Positions 38,044 to 46,984 are shown, counted from the stretch's first letter. The stretch is 64,000 nt of DNA from JANXMY01 sp965246745 (GCA_965246745.1 OZ251980.1:1984001-2048000); one strand, 5' to 3'. The notes: generated by a model not told the origin, from the sequence alone. Made by a program: numbers and translations.

Positions 38044-39273
38044 TTGGACGCAGCTTTTGAAAGTGCCGGCTTGAAAAATTATTACGCGATTTTGGAAGTG
38101 CCGGTCGGATGCAGCCTGGAAGAAATTCGGCAGGCTTACCACCGGCTGGTGCAGGCGCATCTCGACGACGAAGCGCTGTTTGCCGAGCTGAAGGAAGCCT
38201 ACGAAGTTTTAACCACTCCGACCCGCCGGGCGGAGTACGACAAAGCCGCCTGGGGGGAAACGTTCGACTCCGCTCCGCCGAGCGCCGCTCTGTCCGGCAG
38301 TCTCGGGGCGGGCCGCTGCCCGATGGGACCGGAAGAGCAGTGCCCGGTGGTGCAGGGCCGGGCGGTTCCCGCCGACAGGTTCTGCCCGGACTGCGGCTAT
38401 GCCGTGGCCGGCCTGGCGTCGGGGGAAGCCTTTGAGCCGGCGTCGGGGACAGACCTGCCGACAGGCGCCCGCCTGCACTCCCGCACGGGGCAAAGCTACC
38501 CGCTCCGGGCAGGTGTCAACTCAGTCGGGCGCGAAGACGCCGATGTGCTGATCTTCGATAAAACCGTGTCCCGCGCCCATGCCCGGCTGCAAGTCGCCGG
38601 CGACGGCGCGGTTTCGGTGGAAGACCTCGGCAGCACCAACGGCACCAAAGTCGGCGGCGACCGGCTGATTGCGTTTATGCCGCGTCCGCTGCGCGACGGC
38701 GACCCGGTGCAGTTCGGCAGCGTGGCGCTGACCGCGCATCTGCCGGGCGGCGGGTCCGCGCCCGGCGGGGAAGCGGCGGGAAACACACAAGCGCGTCTTT
38801 TTGAGATTCAGGGAACCGGCGCGGCCTATGCGCTGCCGCCGGGAGTGACGACATTCGGGCGGCGGCCGGAAAACACGGTGGTGCTGACCGGCGACCTGTA
38901 TGTGTCCGGCGTTCATGCCCGCATCAGCGCCGACGGCGACCGATTTGTCTTGACCGACATCGGCAGCACCAACGGCACGCTGCACAACGGCGAGCGGCTG
39001 GAAATCCATGCCCCGGTCGCGCTGGCCCACGGCGACGTGGTGGTGATCGGCGCGACCGCCCTGCGCTTTGAGCGGCTCGGGCCGGACGGCGCGGCGCTGC
39101 CCGAAGCGGAGCCGGAAGACGACATGCCGACAGGGCAAGAGCCGGCCGGGGACGAGCCGCCGGCCGCCGAGCACAGCCCGGCGCACGCCGAAGCCGATAA
39201 ACACGCCGAAGCTGAAACACACGCCGAATTCAAAGTACACGCTGAAGCGCAGACACACGACGCGGAAGGGTAA
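38044..39273 (+). CDS. J-like domain, zinc ribbon and two FHA domains
   Basis: Residues 8-62 resemble a J domain (YYAILEVPVGCSLEEIRQAY, EAYEVLTTPTRRAEYDKAAW) but lack the HPD motif. A zinc-ribbon-like stretch follows (GRCPMGPEEQCPVV, RFCPDCGYA). Two FHA domains come next: NSVGREDADVLIFDKTVSRA with LGSTNGTKVG near 160-200, and TTFGRRPENTVVLTG with IGSTNGTLHN near 270-320. FHA domains bind phosphothreonine. The C-terminus repeats HAEA-like units. The start is TTG at 38044 and is uncertain. It lies between the VWA and phosphatase genes, so it is a likely reader of kinase output. Confidence 0.85.
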   Translation: MDAAFESAGLKNYYAILEVPVGCSLEEIRQAYHRLVQAHLDDEALFAELKEAYEVLTTPTRRAEYDKAAWGETFDSAPPSAALSGSLGAGRCPMGPEEQCPVVQGRAVPADRFCPDCGYAVAGLASGEAFEPASGTDLPTGARLHSRTGQSYPLRAGVNSVGREDADVLIFDKTVSRAHARLQVAGDGAVSVEDLGSTNGTKVGGDRLIAFMPRPLRDGDPVQFGSVALTAHLPGGGSAPGGEAAGNTQARLFEIQGTGAAYALPPGVTTFGRRPENTVVLTGDLYVSGVHARISADGDRFVLTDIGSTNGTLHNGERLEIHAPVALAHGDVVVIGATALRFERLGPDGAALPEAEPEDDMPTGQEPAGDEPPAAEHSPAHAEADKHAEAETHAEFKVHAEAQTHDAEG

Positions 39274-39282
39274 GAGATCGCC

Positions 39283-40218
39283 ATGCAAGAGGCTCCGACA
39301 GACCCCGGACAGGAAAAAACCGTTCGGCTGGACCGAGACACGCTTTCGGACGGCTGGGCCGAAGTGGGCCGCCTGCCGCGCGTGCTGGCGTCGGTCAAGC
39401 TCGGCGCGAAAACCGACCTGGGCCGGGTCCGCGACAACAACGAAGACAAGTTCGACTTTTTCGAGCCGGAAGACCCGATGCTGCTGGCCGCCAAAGGCAG
39501 CTTCTACGCGGTTGCCGACGGCATGGGGGGACACTCCGCCGGGCAGATCGCCTGCGAGCTGGCCTTGAAGACCGTGCAGGCGCTCTACTACAGCAACCCG
39601 TCGTCAAACAAAGACGAGTCGCTGCGCCGGGCCGTCGTGGAAGCGAACGCGCTGATCTACGACACCGCGCAGGCGGTTCCCGACCGGCAGGGCATGGGCA
39701 CCACCCTAACCGCCGCCGTGCTCTGCGAAGACACGCTGCTGGTCGCGCAGGTCGGCGACAGCCGGGCGTACCTGGTGCGCGGCGGACAGATTTCCCAGAT
39801 GACCGAGGACCATTCGTGGGTCGCCGAGCAGGTCCGCCTCGGCACCATGACCCTGGCCGAAGCGCAGACTTCGCCGTTTCGCAACATCATCACCCGGTCG
39901 GTCGGCACGGCGGCGCTGGTCGAGCCGGACTTGTCCACGCACGAAGTGCACGCCGGGGACACGTTTGTGCTGTGCTCCGACGGCCTGACCGGGCATGTCG
40001 AGCCGGCGGAAATCCAGCAGATCGCCGCCACCCAAAGCCCGTCCGCCGCCGCCGCCGCGCTGATTGACCTGGCCAACGAGCGCGGGGGCCGCGACAACAT
40101 CACCGCCCTGGTGCTGTCGGTGCGTCACTTGACGCCGTTTGAAGTCGGCGACGACGGGGCGGCGGAAGCGTCGGCCCCGAAGGAAGACAAGCCGTCCCGC
40201 TGGGGGCGGCGCAAGTAG
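39283..40218 (+). CDS. PP2C-family serine/threonine phosphatase
   Basis: This 311-residue enzyme is a stand-alone bacterial Stp1/PrpC-type phosphatase dependent on Mn/Mg. It has KTDLGRVRDNNEDKFDFF near residue 45, AVADGMGGHSAGQIA near 78, GMGTTLTAAVLCEDTLLVAQ, VGDSRAYLVRGGQ, FVLCSDGLTGHVE and GGRDNITALVL, so all metal-binding Asp residues are present. An N-terminal extension contains EKTVRLDRDT, matching the Thr motif repeated in the VWA protein. It removes phosphate from targets of the neighbouring kinase. Confidence 0.94.
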   Translation: MQEAPTDPGQEKTVRLDRDTLSDGWAEVGRLPRVLASVKLGAKTDLGRVRDNNEDKFDFFEPEDPMLLAAKGSFYAVADGMGGHSAGQIACELALKTVQALYYSNPSSNKDESLRRAVVEANALIYDTAQAVPDRQGMGTTLTAAVLCEDTLLVAQVGDSRAYLVRGGQISQMTEDHSWVAEQVRLGTMTLAEAQTSPFRNIITRSVGTAALVEPDLSTHEVHAGDTFVLCSDGLTGHVEPAEIQQIAATQSPSAAAAALIDLANERGGRDNITALVLSVRHLTPFEVGDDGAAEASAPKEDKPSRWGRRK

Positions 40219-40289
40219 GAAGCGTTCGCTTCGGCCTTTTCCTCGGAGCAGGACGCCGGGGCCGAGGGCTGTTTTAGGAGGAATCGCCC

Positions 40290-41951
40290 GTGACCGTCTC
40301 GTCCAACACCGTTCTCGGCAAGTACCGCATTGTCCGCGAAATCGCCCGCTCCAACGACATCGTCTACGAAGCGATTGACCCGAGTATGGCCCGCCGCGTC
40401 GCCGTCAAAGAGCTGCAAATCCCGCCGCACCTGGCCGGGGCGCAGAAGCGCGAGCGGATTGAGCGGTTTTACCGGGAAGCCAAAGCCGCCGGGACGCTGT
40501 CGCACCGCAATGTCGTGACGATCTACGATGTCGGGCAGGAAAACGACCGGCATTTTCTGGTCATGGAGTACCTGGAAGGGCAGAGCCTGCGCGATATTCT
40601 GCAAATGCAGGGGGCGCTGCCGCTGAAGGAAACGATTGAAATCACCCTTCAGCTTTGCGACGCCCTGGGGTACGCCCATTCGCGCGGCGTGGTCCACCGG
40701 GACGTGAAGCCCGACAATGTCCATATTCTGCCCGGCGGGGTCGTGAAGCTGACCGACTTCGGCATCGCCCGGATCACCGCCGAGCCGAGTATCACATCGC
40801 AGGGCCAGGTGTTCGGCACGCCGTCGTATATGTCCCCCGAGCAGGTCGCGTCGCAGACGGTGGACCACCGCACCGACCTGTTTTCGCTCGGCATCACGCT
40901 CTACGAGATGCTGTCGGGCCGCAAGCCGTTTACCGGCGACAGCGTCATCACCATCACCTACAACATCATGAACATGCAGCCGGCCATGCCGGTCGGCGTG
41001 CCCGGCCCCTTGCAGCAGGTTTTGCAGCGGGCGCTGTCCAAAGACCCCAACCTGCGCTACCAGAACGCCGCCATGCTGGCCGCCGACCTGCGGGCGGAAA
41101 AGTTTTCCCTGTCCGGCACTTCGCCCTCGGCGGCCGCCGCGTCGTCCGCGCCGCTGGCGTTTGCGTCCGGTCCGGCTCTGACCCTCAACACCGGCACGGT
41201 GCCGCCGGAGATTTCCGGCATGCCGGCTTCGGTGCCCGCCGCCCGCCCCGCCCCGGCGTCCGCGCCGGCCCCGCTGCGTCCGGCCCCGGTCCGCCCGCTG
41301 ATTTCCGAGGAAACGCAGCGCCTGCTGCGGGTCGCCTTTCCGGTCGCGGCCCTGCTGGCGCTGCTGATTCTGGGCGGCTGGGGCTTGTACACCGTCGCGG
41401 AATCGGTTCAAGCCCATCAGCGGCGGGCGCAGTCGGTTTTGCTGACCCATCGCGGGGCGGACGCGCTTCAGCAGGGCAAGTACGCCGAAGCGGCGCAGGC
41501 TTACTCGCAGGCGGCTTCGGCGGCCCCGCCCGGCTCCAAAGAAGCCGAAGCGGCCCGGTCCGGGCAGTCGGCGGCCTTCAGCGGTCAAGGCGAAGCGGCG
41601 CTGAACGCCAACAACTTGTCGCGGGCGGCGGACGCTTACAAAAATGCGATGGATTTAGACGCCCGCAACGCCGACGCCGCCAACCGCCTGGGCAATGTCC
41701 GCTGGCAGCTCGGCGATGCCCCCGGCGCATTGGACGCCTGGGGCCGGGCCGCGCATGCCGACCCGACCGGCCCGGCGGGGACGCAGGCGCAGGCCAGCGC
41801 CGTCGGGCACGCCATGACTCTGGCGCAGGCCGCCGCCGCCGCCGGCAACACGGCGGTGGCCCGCTCTTACTGGCAGAAAGTCACCGAGATCGCTCCCGGC
41901 AGCGACGATGCGTTCCGCGCCGAGCAGAACATCAGCCGCACGGGGCAGTAA
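40290..41951 (+). CDS. membrane-anchored Ser/Thr protein kinase with extracytoplasmic TPR repeats
   Basis: Residues 5-270 form a Hanks-type kinase: Lys in RVAVKELQIP, HRDVKPDN catalytic loop near 130, DFGIARI near 150, activation segment FGTPSYMSPEQV and Arg near 250. The Gly-rich loop is degenerate (IARSNDIVYEA instead of GxGxxG). A Pro/Ala-rich linker leads to a membrane segment near 350 (FPVAALLALLILGGWGLYTV). About 190 residues of TPR-like repeats follow outside (GADALQQGKYAEAAQAYSQA). The start is GTG at 40290 with a strong AGGAGG site. It is the last gene of the cassette. Confidence 0.93.
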   Translation: MTVSSNTVLGKYRIVREIARSNDIVYEAIDPSMARRVAVKELQIPPHLAGAQKRERIERFYREAKAAGTLSHRNVVTIYDVGQENDRHFLVMEYLEGQSLRDILQMQGALPLKETIEITLQLCDALGYAHSRGVVHRDVKPDNVHILPGGVVKLTDFGIARITAEPSITSQGQVFGTPSYMSPEQVASQTVDHRTDLFSLGITLYEMLSGRKPFTGDSVITITYNIMNMQPAMPVGVPGPLQQVLQRALSKDPNLRYQNAAMLAADLRAEKFSLSGTSPSAAAASSAPLAFASGPALTLNTGTVPPEISGMPASVPAARPAPASAPAPLRPAPVRPLISEETQRLLRVAFPVAALLALLILGGWGLYTVAESVQAHQRRAQSVLLTHRGADALQQGKYAEAAQAYSQAASAAPPGSKEAEAARSGQSAAFSGQGEAALNANNLSRAADAYKNAMDLDARNADAANRLGNVRWQLGDAPGALDAWGRAAHADPTGPAGTQAQASAVGHAMTLAQAAAAAGNTAVARSYWQKVTEIAPGSDDAFRAEQNISRTGQ

Positions 41952-41960
41952 CCTGCCCTG

Positions 41961-42103
41961 CCGGAACCTACCCCCGCTCGTTCCTCGCGACCCCTCCCGC
42001 AACGGGAAGGGTCAGAAGTTGTAAAAGTGGCTTTCTGGCTCTTAGTCCTAACCCTTCCCGTTGCGGGAGGGGTCGCGAGGAACGAGCGGGGGTAGGTGGT
42101 TCC
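41961..42103. repeat. palindromic element, family 1, copy 1
   Basis: The arms 41961-42012 and 42050-42103 are near-perfect inverted copies containing CCCCCGCTCGTTCCTCGCGA, then CCCCTCCCGCAACGGGAAGGG. The loop is about 37 bp. It begins 9 bp after the kinase stop codon. Related elements lie at 45469-45626 and 53303-53435. Confidence 0.9.
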
Positions 42104-42121
42104 GTTTCTCCCCCCGCCGGG

Positions 42122-42127
42122 TAAACT
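42122..42127 (+). promoter_or_regulatory. -10 element of a leaderless promoter
   Basis: TAAACT ends 6 bases before the ATG at 42134, in the short space right after the palindromic element. No ribosome-binding site is present. Confidence 0.55.
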
Positions 42128-42133
42128 CCCTGC

Positions 42134-43264
42134 ATGACTTCCTCGACTTTTCCTCCGCTCGCCCTCGGACTGATCGGCCCGCGCGGGTTCGGCGCATTCT
42201 GCGCCGGCGCGTACCATGATGCCGGGGTCGCCCGCGTCGCCGCCTTTGCCGGACGCGACCCCGCCGCGCTGGCCGAGGCCGCCGCCCGGTACACTGTCCC
42301 CCGCACATACACCGACTGGCGCGAGATGCTCCGCGACCCGAGCGTTGAAGCCGTGCACATCGTCACGCCGCCGGACCGCCATGCCGAAATGGCGACCGCG
42401 GCGCTTCAGGCCGGCAAGCACGTCTTTGTGGAAAAGCCGCTGGCGACAGCCGCTGCCGACGCCGAGGCGATTGTCGCGGCGGCGGCGAAGTCGGGCCGCG
42501 TCGCCGGCATCAATTTTGTCATGCGCTACGATCCGCTGTACCAAACCGTGCAGGAGATCGCGCGTCAAGGCTGGCTGGGCGATCTAACCCACATCGGCTT
42601 TGAGAACTATGCGTCGGATGAGGGCCTCGGCGACGACCATTGGTTTTGGGACCCGGCGGCGTCGGGCGGCATTTTCATCGAGCACGGCGTCCATTTTTTT
42701 GACATCGTCGGCGCGATTGCCGGAGCCGATGCTGTCAGCGTTCTGGGCAAAACCTGGACGCGCGAAGACGGCACGGGAAAAGAAGACCGGGTGCAGGCCC
42801 TGGTTTCTTATGAGAACGGCGTGGACGCCTCGTTTTACCATGCGTTCAACCGGCCCGGCGCACTGGAAAAGCAAGCCGCCCAATTTGCGTTTGAGCGCGG
42901 TCATGTCACCCTGCACGGCTGGATACCGACGGGCTTGGAGCTGACGGCGATTGTGGACGATGCGGGGTTCAGCGGCCTGCAAACGGTTCTGCCGCTGGAA
43001 ACGATGGGGGACGACCCGGCCCGGACTGTGCGCGGCAATGGCAAGAACTTGGAAGTGACGCGCCGTGTCCACGCGCAGCGAAATCTCGGCGGGCCGACGC
43101 CGGTGTATTTGAAAGCCGTGCAGGACGCGATGGCAGACTTCGCGGCGGCGGTGCGCGACCCGTCGCACCGGCGTTTGGTGACGGCCGCCGACGGCGCGGC
43201 GAGTGTCCGGGTCGCGGCAGCGGCGCGGGCGTCGGCAGAAAGCGGCGAAAGCGTCCGGGTGTAG
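42134..43264 (+). CDS. Gfo/Idh/MocA-family oxidoreductase
   Basis: This 376-residue NAD(P)-dependent dehydrogenase has the Rossmann start LALGLIGPRGFGAFCAGAYH, VTPPDRHAEMATAALQAGKH, the family motif VFVEKPLATAAADAEAI with catalytic Lys near 105, and a C-terminal alpha/beta domain with GIFIEHGVHFFDIVG near 190. Substrates of this family are sugars, inositols or related polyols, and cannot be told here. The ATG at 42134 is placed by a -10 element. It is convergent with the alpha/beta hydrolase gene, the two stops being 4 bp apart. Confidence 0.92.
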   Translation: MTSSTFPPLALGLIGPRGFGAFCAGAYHDAGVARVAAFAGRDPAALAEAAARYTVPRTYTDWREMLRDPSVEAVHIVTPPDRHAEMATAALQAGKHVFVEKPLATAAADAEAIVAAAAKSGRVAGINFVMRYDPLYQTVQEIARQGWLGDLTHIGFENYASDEGLGDDHWFWDPAASGGIFIEHGVHFFDIVGAIAGADAVSVLGKTWTREDGTGKEDRVQALVSYENGVDASFYHAFNRPGALEKQAAQFAFERGHVTLHGWIPTGLELTAIVDDAGFSGLQTVLPLETMGDDPARTVRGNGKNLEVTRRVHAQRNLGGPTPVYLKAVQDAMADFAAAVRDPSHRRLVTAADGAASVRVAAAARASAESGESVRV

Positions 43265-43268
43265 GTGC

Positions 43269-44039
43269 TCACGCGCCGGCCCGCAGCCAGTCCGCCACGG
43301 CGTCCGGGGCTTCCAGCGGGAGCAGATGGCCCGCGCCGGGCACGGTCGTCAGCGACGCGCCGGGGATGCGCCCGGCGACTTCGCGGGTCAGCACTTCAGG
43401 GGACAACACCGGGTCGCCGGTGCCGGACAGCACAAAGGTCGGCACGGCGATTTGAGGCGCAAGCGCCGACAAATCCTCGCGGCTGCCGAGATCGGCCCAC
43501 GCTTCCCACGCCGTGCGCGACGCCCGCAGGTTGTCGGCGACAACCCCCTCGGCGGTCTCAGCGGACAGCGACAGGCAGGCGATCTGGGCCAGTGTTTCGC
43601 GGGCCGCGTCGGGATTGCCCCACGCCGCCCGCAGCGCCGCGCGGGCCTGAGCGGTCATCGGCTCGGGCGACAGCGGCGACGGGGCGGCCAGCAGCAGCCG
43701 GGCGAGGCCGCCGGGGGTTCCCGCCGCGAAACACTGGGCGACTTTGCCGCCCATCGAGTGCCCGACCAGCCCGTACTCGGCGAGGCCGAGCTGCGCGGCC
43801 AGGGCCGCGACATCTTCCGCCATCTCGGCGACCCCGCACTCCCCGCCTGAAGGCGGCGCGTCGGAGTTCCCCCACCCCCGCAAATCCAGCGCGATGCAGC
43901 GAAATTCCGCGCCGAGCCGTTCTATTACCGGCTGCCAGGTGCGCGACGAGCCGCCGAAGTAGTGCAGAAAGATCAGTGTTTTTTTGCCGTTCCGCGTGTC
44001 GGAATAGGACAATTCGAGGCCGTCGTCGGTATATCTCAT
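43269..44039 (-). CDS. alpha/beta hydrolase
   Basis: This 256-residue enzyme shows the oxyanion-hole segment LIFLHYFGGSSRTWQ, the strand IALDLRGWGNSDAP, the nucleophile elbow VGHSMGGKVAQ near residue 95, TFVLSGTGDPVLSP for the acid and VPGAGHLLPLEAP for the catalytic His. It belongs to the large esterase/haloperoxidase-like group with unknown substrate. It has no signal peptide. The ATG at 44039 is divergent from the disulphide oxidoreductase gene at 44080; the 40-bp gap must hold both promoters. Confidence 0.92.
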   Translation of the reverse strand: MRYTDDGLELSYSDTRNGKKTLIFLHYFGGSSRTWQPVIERLGAEFRCIALDLRGWGNSDAPPSGGECGVAEMAEDVAALAAQLGLAEYGLVGHSMGGKVAQCFAAGTPGGLARLLLAAPSPLSPEPMTAQARAALRAAWGNPDAARETLAQIACLSLSAETAEGVVADNLRASRTAWEAWADLGSREDLSALAPQIAVPTFVLSGTGDPVLSPEVLTREVAGRIPGASLTTVPGAGHLLPLEAPDAVADWLRAGA

Positions 44040-44079
44040 ACAGCACTTGTACCCGCATAAACACAGAAAAGAGACGAGG

Positions 44080-45465
44080 ATGCCTGAAGAAACCTATGAC
44101 GCGCTGATTCTCGGAGCCGGGCAGTCCGGCGACCCGCTGGCGCGGGCGCTGGCCGGGGCCGGAAAGCGGGTCGCGCTGGTGGAGCGCGATGCCGTCGGCG
44201 GCACCTGCGTCAACCGGGGCTGCACCCCCACCAAGACAATGGCGGCCAGCGCCCGCGTCGCCTATCTCGCCCGGCGCGGGGCGGATTTCGGAGTGGAAAC
44301 CGGGCCGGTCACGGTAAATTTAACCAAAGTCCGGCAGCGCAAGCGGGACATTGTCGACAGCTTTCGCGGCGGCACCGAGCAGAAATTAGAACATACCGAC
44401 GGCGTTGAGCTGATCTACGGCGACGCCAAGTTTATCGGGCCGAAGACCGTGGAAGCTGCGCTGAATAACCACGGCGGGACGCGGACGCTCGCCGCGCCGC
44501 TGGTGTTTATCAACGCCGGGGCGAGGCCGACCGTGCCGCCGATTGACGGTCTCAGCGAAATCGAGTTTCTCGACTCGACTTCAATTTTAGAGCTTGCCGC
44601 CGTGCCGGAGCATCTGGTCGTGCTCGGCGGCAGCTACATCGCGCTGGAATTCGGGCAGATGTTCCGCCGCTTCGGCAGCCGGGTCACGATTATCGAGCAG
44701 TCAGGGCGAATACTTGGGCGCGAGGACGGCGATGTGTCCGAAGAAATGACCAAGATACTCACCGAGGACGGGATTGATATTCAGACGGGCACAAAGGCCG
44801 TCAGAGCGGAAAAAGCCGGCGGCGGGGTCACGCTGACCCTGCACACGCCGTCGGGCGAGAAGACGGTTTCGGGGTCGCACCTCCTGGTCGCGGTCGGGCG
44901 GACCCCGAACACCGACACGCTGGGCTTGGACGCGGCAGGGATCGCCGCCGACACGCATGGCTATATCACTGTCGGGGACACGCTGGAAACCAGCGTTCCG
45001 GGCGTCTACGCCCTCGGCGATGTCAAAGGCGGTCCGGCGTTCACGCATATCTCCTACGACGATTTTCGGATCGTCAAAGCCAATCTGCTGGACGGCGGCC
45101 GGCGCAAAGTTTCCGACCGGCCCGTACCGTATACGGTCTTCACCGACCCGCAGCTCGGCCGGGTCGGGCTGACCGAGGCCGAAGCCAAAAAACAGGGCAG
45201 GTCGGTCAGAATCGCCAAGCTGCCGATGTCGGAAGTTGCCCGCGCGATTGAAACCGAGGAAACGCGCGGCTTGATGAAGGCGGTGGTGGACGCCGGCACG
45301 GGGCAGCTCCTCGGCGCGGCGATCCTCGGCGTGGACGGCGGCGAGATTCTGGCCGTGCTGCAAGTCGCGATGCTGGGCCGCCTGCCGTACACAGCCCTGC
45401 GCGATGCCGTCTTGGCGCATCCGACCCTGGCCGAGTCGCTGAACAATCTGTTTATGACGTTATAG
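44080..45465 (+). CDS. pyridine nucleotide-disulphide oxidoreductase (mercuric reductase-like)
   Basis: This 461-residue flavoprotein opens DALILGAGQSGDPLARALAG for FAD binding and has the redox-active pair in GGTCVNRGCTPTKTM near 40. It has an NAD(P)-binding motif VVLGGSYIALEFGQMFRRFG near 178 and the second FAD motif GVYALGDVKGGPAFTH near 305. The dimerisation domain ends with AHPTLAESLNNLF near the C-terminus, supplying the catalytic His. The extra N-terminal metal-binding domain and C-terminal cysteines of true mercuric reductases are lacking, so the electron acceptor is unknown. AGACGAGG precedes the ATG. Confidence 0.93.
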   Translation: MPEETYDALILGAGQSGDPLARALAGAGKRVALVERDAVGGTCVNRGCTPTKTMAASARVAYLARRGADFGVETGPVTVNLTKVRQRKRDIVDSFRGGTEQKLEHTDGVELIYGDAKFIGPKTVEAALNNHGGTRTLAAPLVFINAGARPTVPPIDGLSEIEFLDSTSILELAAVPEHLVVLGGSYIALEFGQMFRRFGSRVTIIEQSGRILGREDGDVSEEMTKILTEDGIDIQTGTKAVRAEKAGGGVTLTLHTPSGEKTVSGSHLLVAVGRTPNTDTLGLDAAGIAADTHGYITVGDTLETSVPGVYALGDVKGGPAFTHISYDDFRIVKANLLDGGRRKVSDRPVPYTVFTDPQLGRVGLTEAEAKKQGRSVRIAKLPMSEVARAIETEETRGLMKAVVDAGTGQLLGAAILGVDGGEILAVLQVAMLGRLPYTALRDAVLAHPTLAESLNNLFMTL

Positions 45466-45468
45466 GGA

Positions 45469-45626
45469 ACCTCACCCCGCTCGTTCCTTGCGCCCCCCGC
45501 TTTTAGGCAAGGAGAGGGTAAGAGCAGCCACGGCAGGCGGATATGCTCCGGCAAGGGCCTTTGGTCTTTTTCTTCACCCTCTCCTTGCCTAAAGAGGGGG
45601 TCGCAAGGAACGAGCGGGGTGAGGTT
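45469..45626. repeat. palindromic element, family 1, copy 2
   Basis: The arms 45469-45520 and 45575-45626 are inverted copies beginning AACCTCACCCCGCTCGTTCC. The outer half matches copies at 41961 and 53303. The inner half differs (TTTTAGGCAAGGAGAGGG). It starts 4 bp after the oxidoreductase stop codon. Confidence 0.9.
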
Positions 45627-45695
45627 ATTTCCATGCAGGAATTCCGCTTCTCGACGGCGAAATAAGCGCTATCTTGCTTTAAGGACGGCCTCAAC

Positions 45696-46802
45696 ATGGC
45701 CCAAGTCAGTCTCCATAATCTTTACAAGCGGTTCGGCCCGGTCAATGCCGTCAACAATCTTTCGCTGGAAATCAAGGACCGTGAGTTCATGGTGCTGGTC
45801 GGGCCGTCCGGCTGCGGCAAGACCACCGCGCTTCGCATGATCGCGGGCCTCGAAGAAATCAGCGACGGCGACATCAAAATCGGCGACCGCGTGGTCAACA
45901 CGGTCTCGCCGAAAGACCGCGATATCGCCATGGTCTTTCAAAACTACGCGCTTTACCCGCACATGACCGTCTTTGACAACATGGCGTTCGGCCTGAAGCT
46001 GCGCCGGGTCGCCAAAGACCAGATCAAAACGCGGGTGGACGCCGCCGCCGGGCTTTTGGGGATTGAAGCGCTGCTGTCGCGCCGCCCCGGTCAGCTTTCG
46101 GGCGGGCAGCGGCAGCGGGTCGCGCTGGGCCGGGCGATTGTCCGCGAGCCGCAGGTGTTTTTGATGGACGAGCCGCTGTCGAATTTGGATGCCAAGCTGC
46201 GGGTGCAGACCCGCGCGGAGCTGATCAAGCTGCACCGGCGGCTCGGCATCACCACGGTCTATGTGACCCACGACCAAGTCGAAGCGATGACCATGGGGGA
46301 CCGCATCGCCGTGATGAAAGACGGCGTTTTGCAGCAGTGCGCCCCGCCGATGGAGATTTACGCCCACCCCGCCAACATCTTTGTCGCCGGGTTTATCGGC
46401 ACGCCTTCGATGAACTTTGTTCCGGCCACACTGCAAAAGTCCGGGAATGGGTATACGGTAGACTGCGGAGCGTTCCAAGTGTCCGCGCCGCCCGTGCAGG
46501 ACGGCCGGCTGGACGCCTACCTCGGCAAAAAAGTCATGTTCGGGGTCCGGCCCGCCGATATTTTCGACAAGAATTTGACCAATCCCGTGTCTGCCGCGCC
46601 CGGCAATACCGTTCGGACCACGGTGGACGTGTCCGAGCCGATGGGCGACATTATCACGCTGTACCTGACCGCCGGGACACACTCGCTGGTTGCGACGATT
46701 GATGCCGAAACAAAGGCCAAAGACGGCGAAACGCTGGACGTTGTATTCGACCTCGCCAAGACCCATTTGTTCGATGCCGAAACCGAGCAGGCGATTTATT
46801 AG
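45696..46802 (+). CDS. ABC transporter ATP-binding protein, MsmX/UgpC type
   Basis: This 368-residue ATPase has Walker A GPSGCGKTTALRM near residue 37, Q-loop VFQNYALYPHMTVFDN, the signature LSGGQRQRVALGRAIVREP near 135, Walker B VFLMDEPLSNLDAKLR and H-loop VTHDQVEAMTMGDR. The C-terminal 130 residues form the OB/TOBE regulatory domains of the sugar-uptake subfamily. No permease or binding-protein genes are adjacent, so it probably serves several sugar importers, as MsmX does in Bacillus. AAGGACGG precedes the ATG. Confidence 0.94.
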   Translation: MAQVSLHNLYKRFGPVNAVNNLSLEIKDREFMVLVGPSGCGKTTALRMIAGLEEISDGDIKIGDRVVNTVSPKDRDIAMVFQNYALYPHMTVFDNMAFGLKLRRVAKDQIKTRVDAAAGLLGIEALLSRRPGQLSGGQRQRVALGRAIVREPQVFLMDEPLSNLDAKLRVQTRAELIKLHRRLGITTVYVTHDQVEAMTMGDRIAVMKDGVLQQCAPPMEIYAHPANIFVAGFIGTPSMNFVPATLQKSGNGYTVDCGAFQVSAPPVQDGRLDAYLGKKVMFGVRPADIFDKNLTNPVSAAPGNTVRTTVDVSEPMGDIITLYLTAGTHSLVATIDAETKAKDGETLDVVFDLAKTHLFDAETEQAIY

Positions 46803-46821
46803 ACGACATTTTCGGCAAAGC

Positions 46822-46948
46822 GCCCCGGATTGAAATCCGAGGCTGGAACAAACCCGCGTCGCGGCGACGCAATACGGAAAGCCGAGCGCATCGGCTCTTG
46901 TGTCGCTTCGACACTGGTTTATCCGAGCCTCGGATTTCAATCCGGGGC
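46822..46948. repeat. palindromic element with 33-bp arms
   Basis: The arms 46822-46854 and 46916-46948 are inverted copies (GCCCCGGATTGAAATCCGAG and onwards) with a few mismatches. Each arm is itself partly palindromic (CGGATTGAAATCCG). The inner region has smaller hairpins (GCCGAGCGCATCGGC, TGTCGCTTCGACA). It lies between the ABC ATPase stop and the barrel-like gene. Confidence 0.85.
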
Positions 46949-46984
46949 ACTCCGGCCGCAATGATACGAAGGAGACCTGACCGC

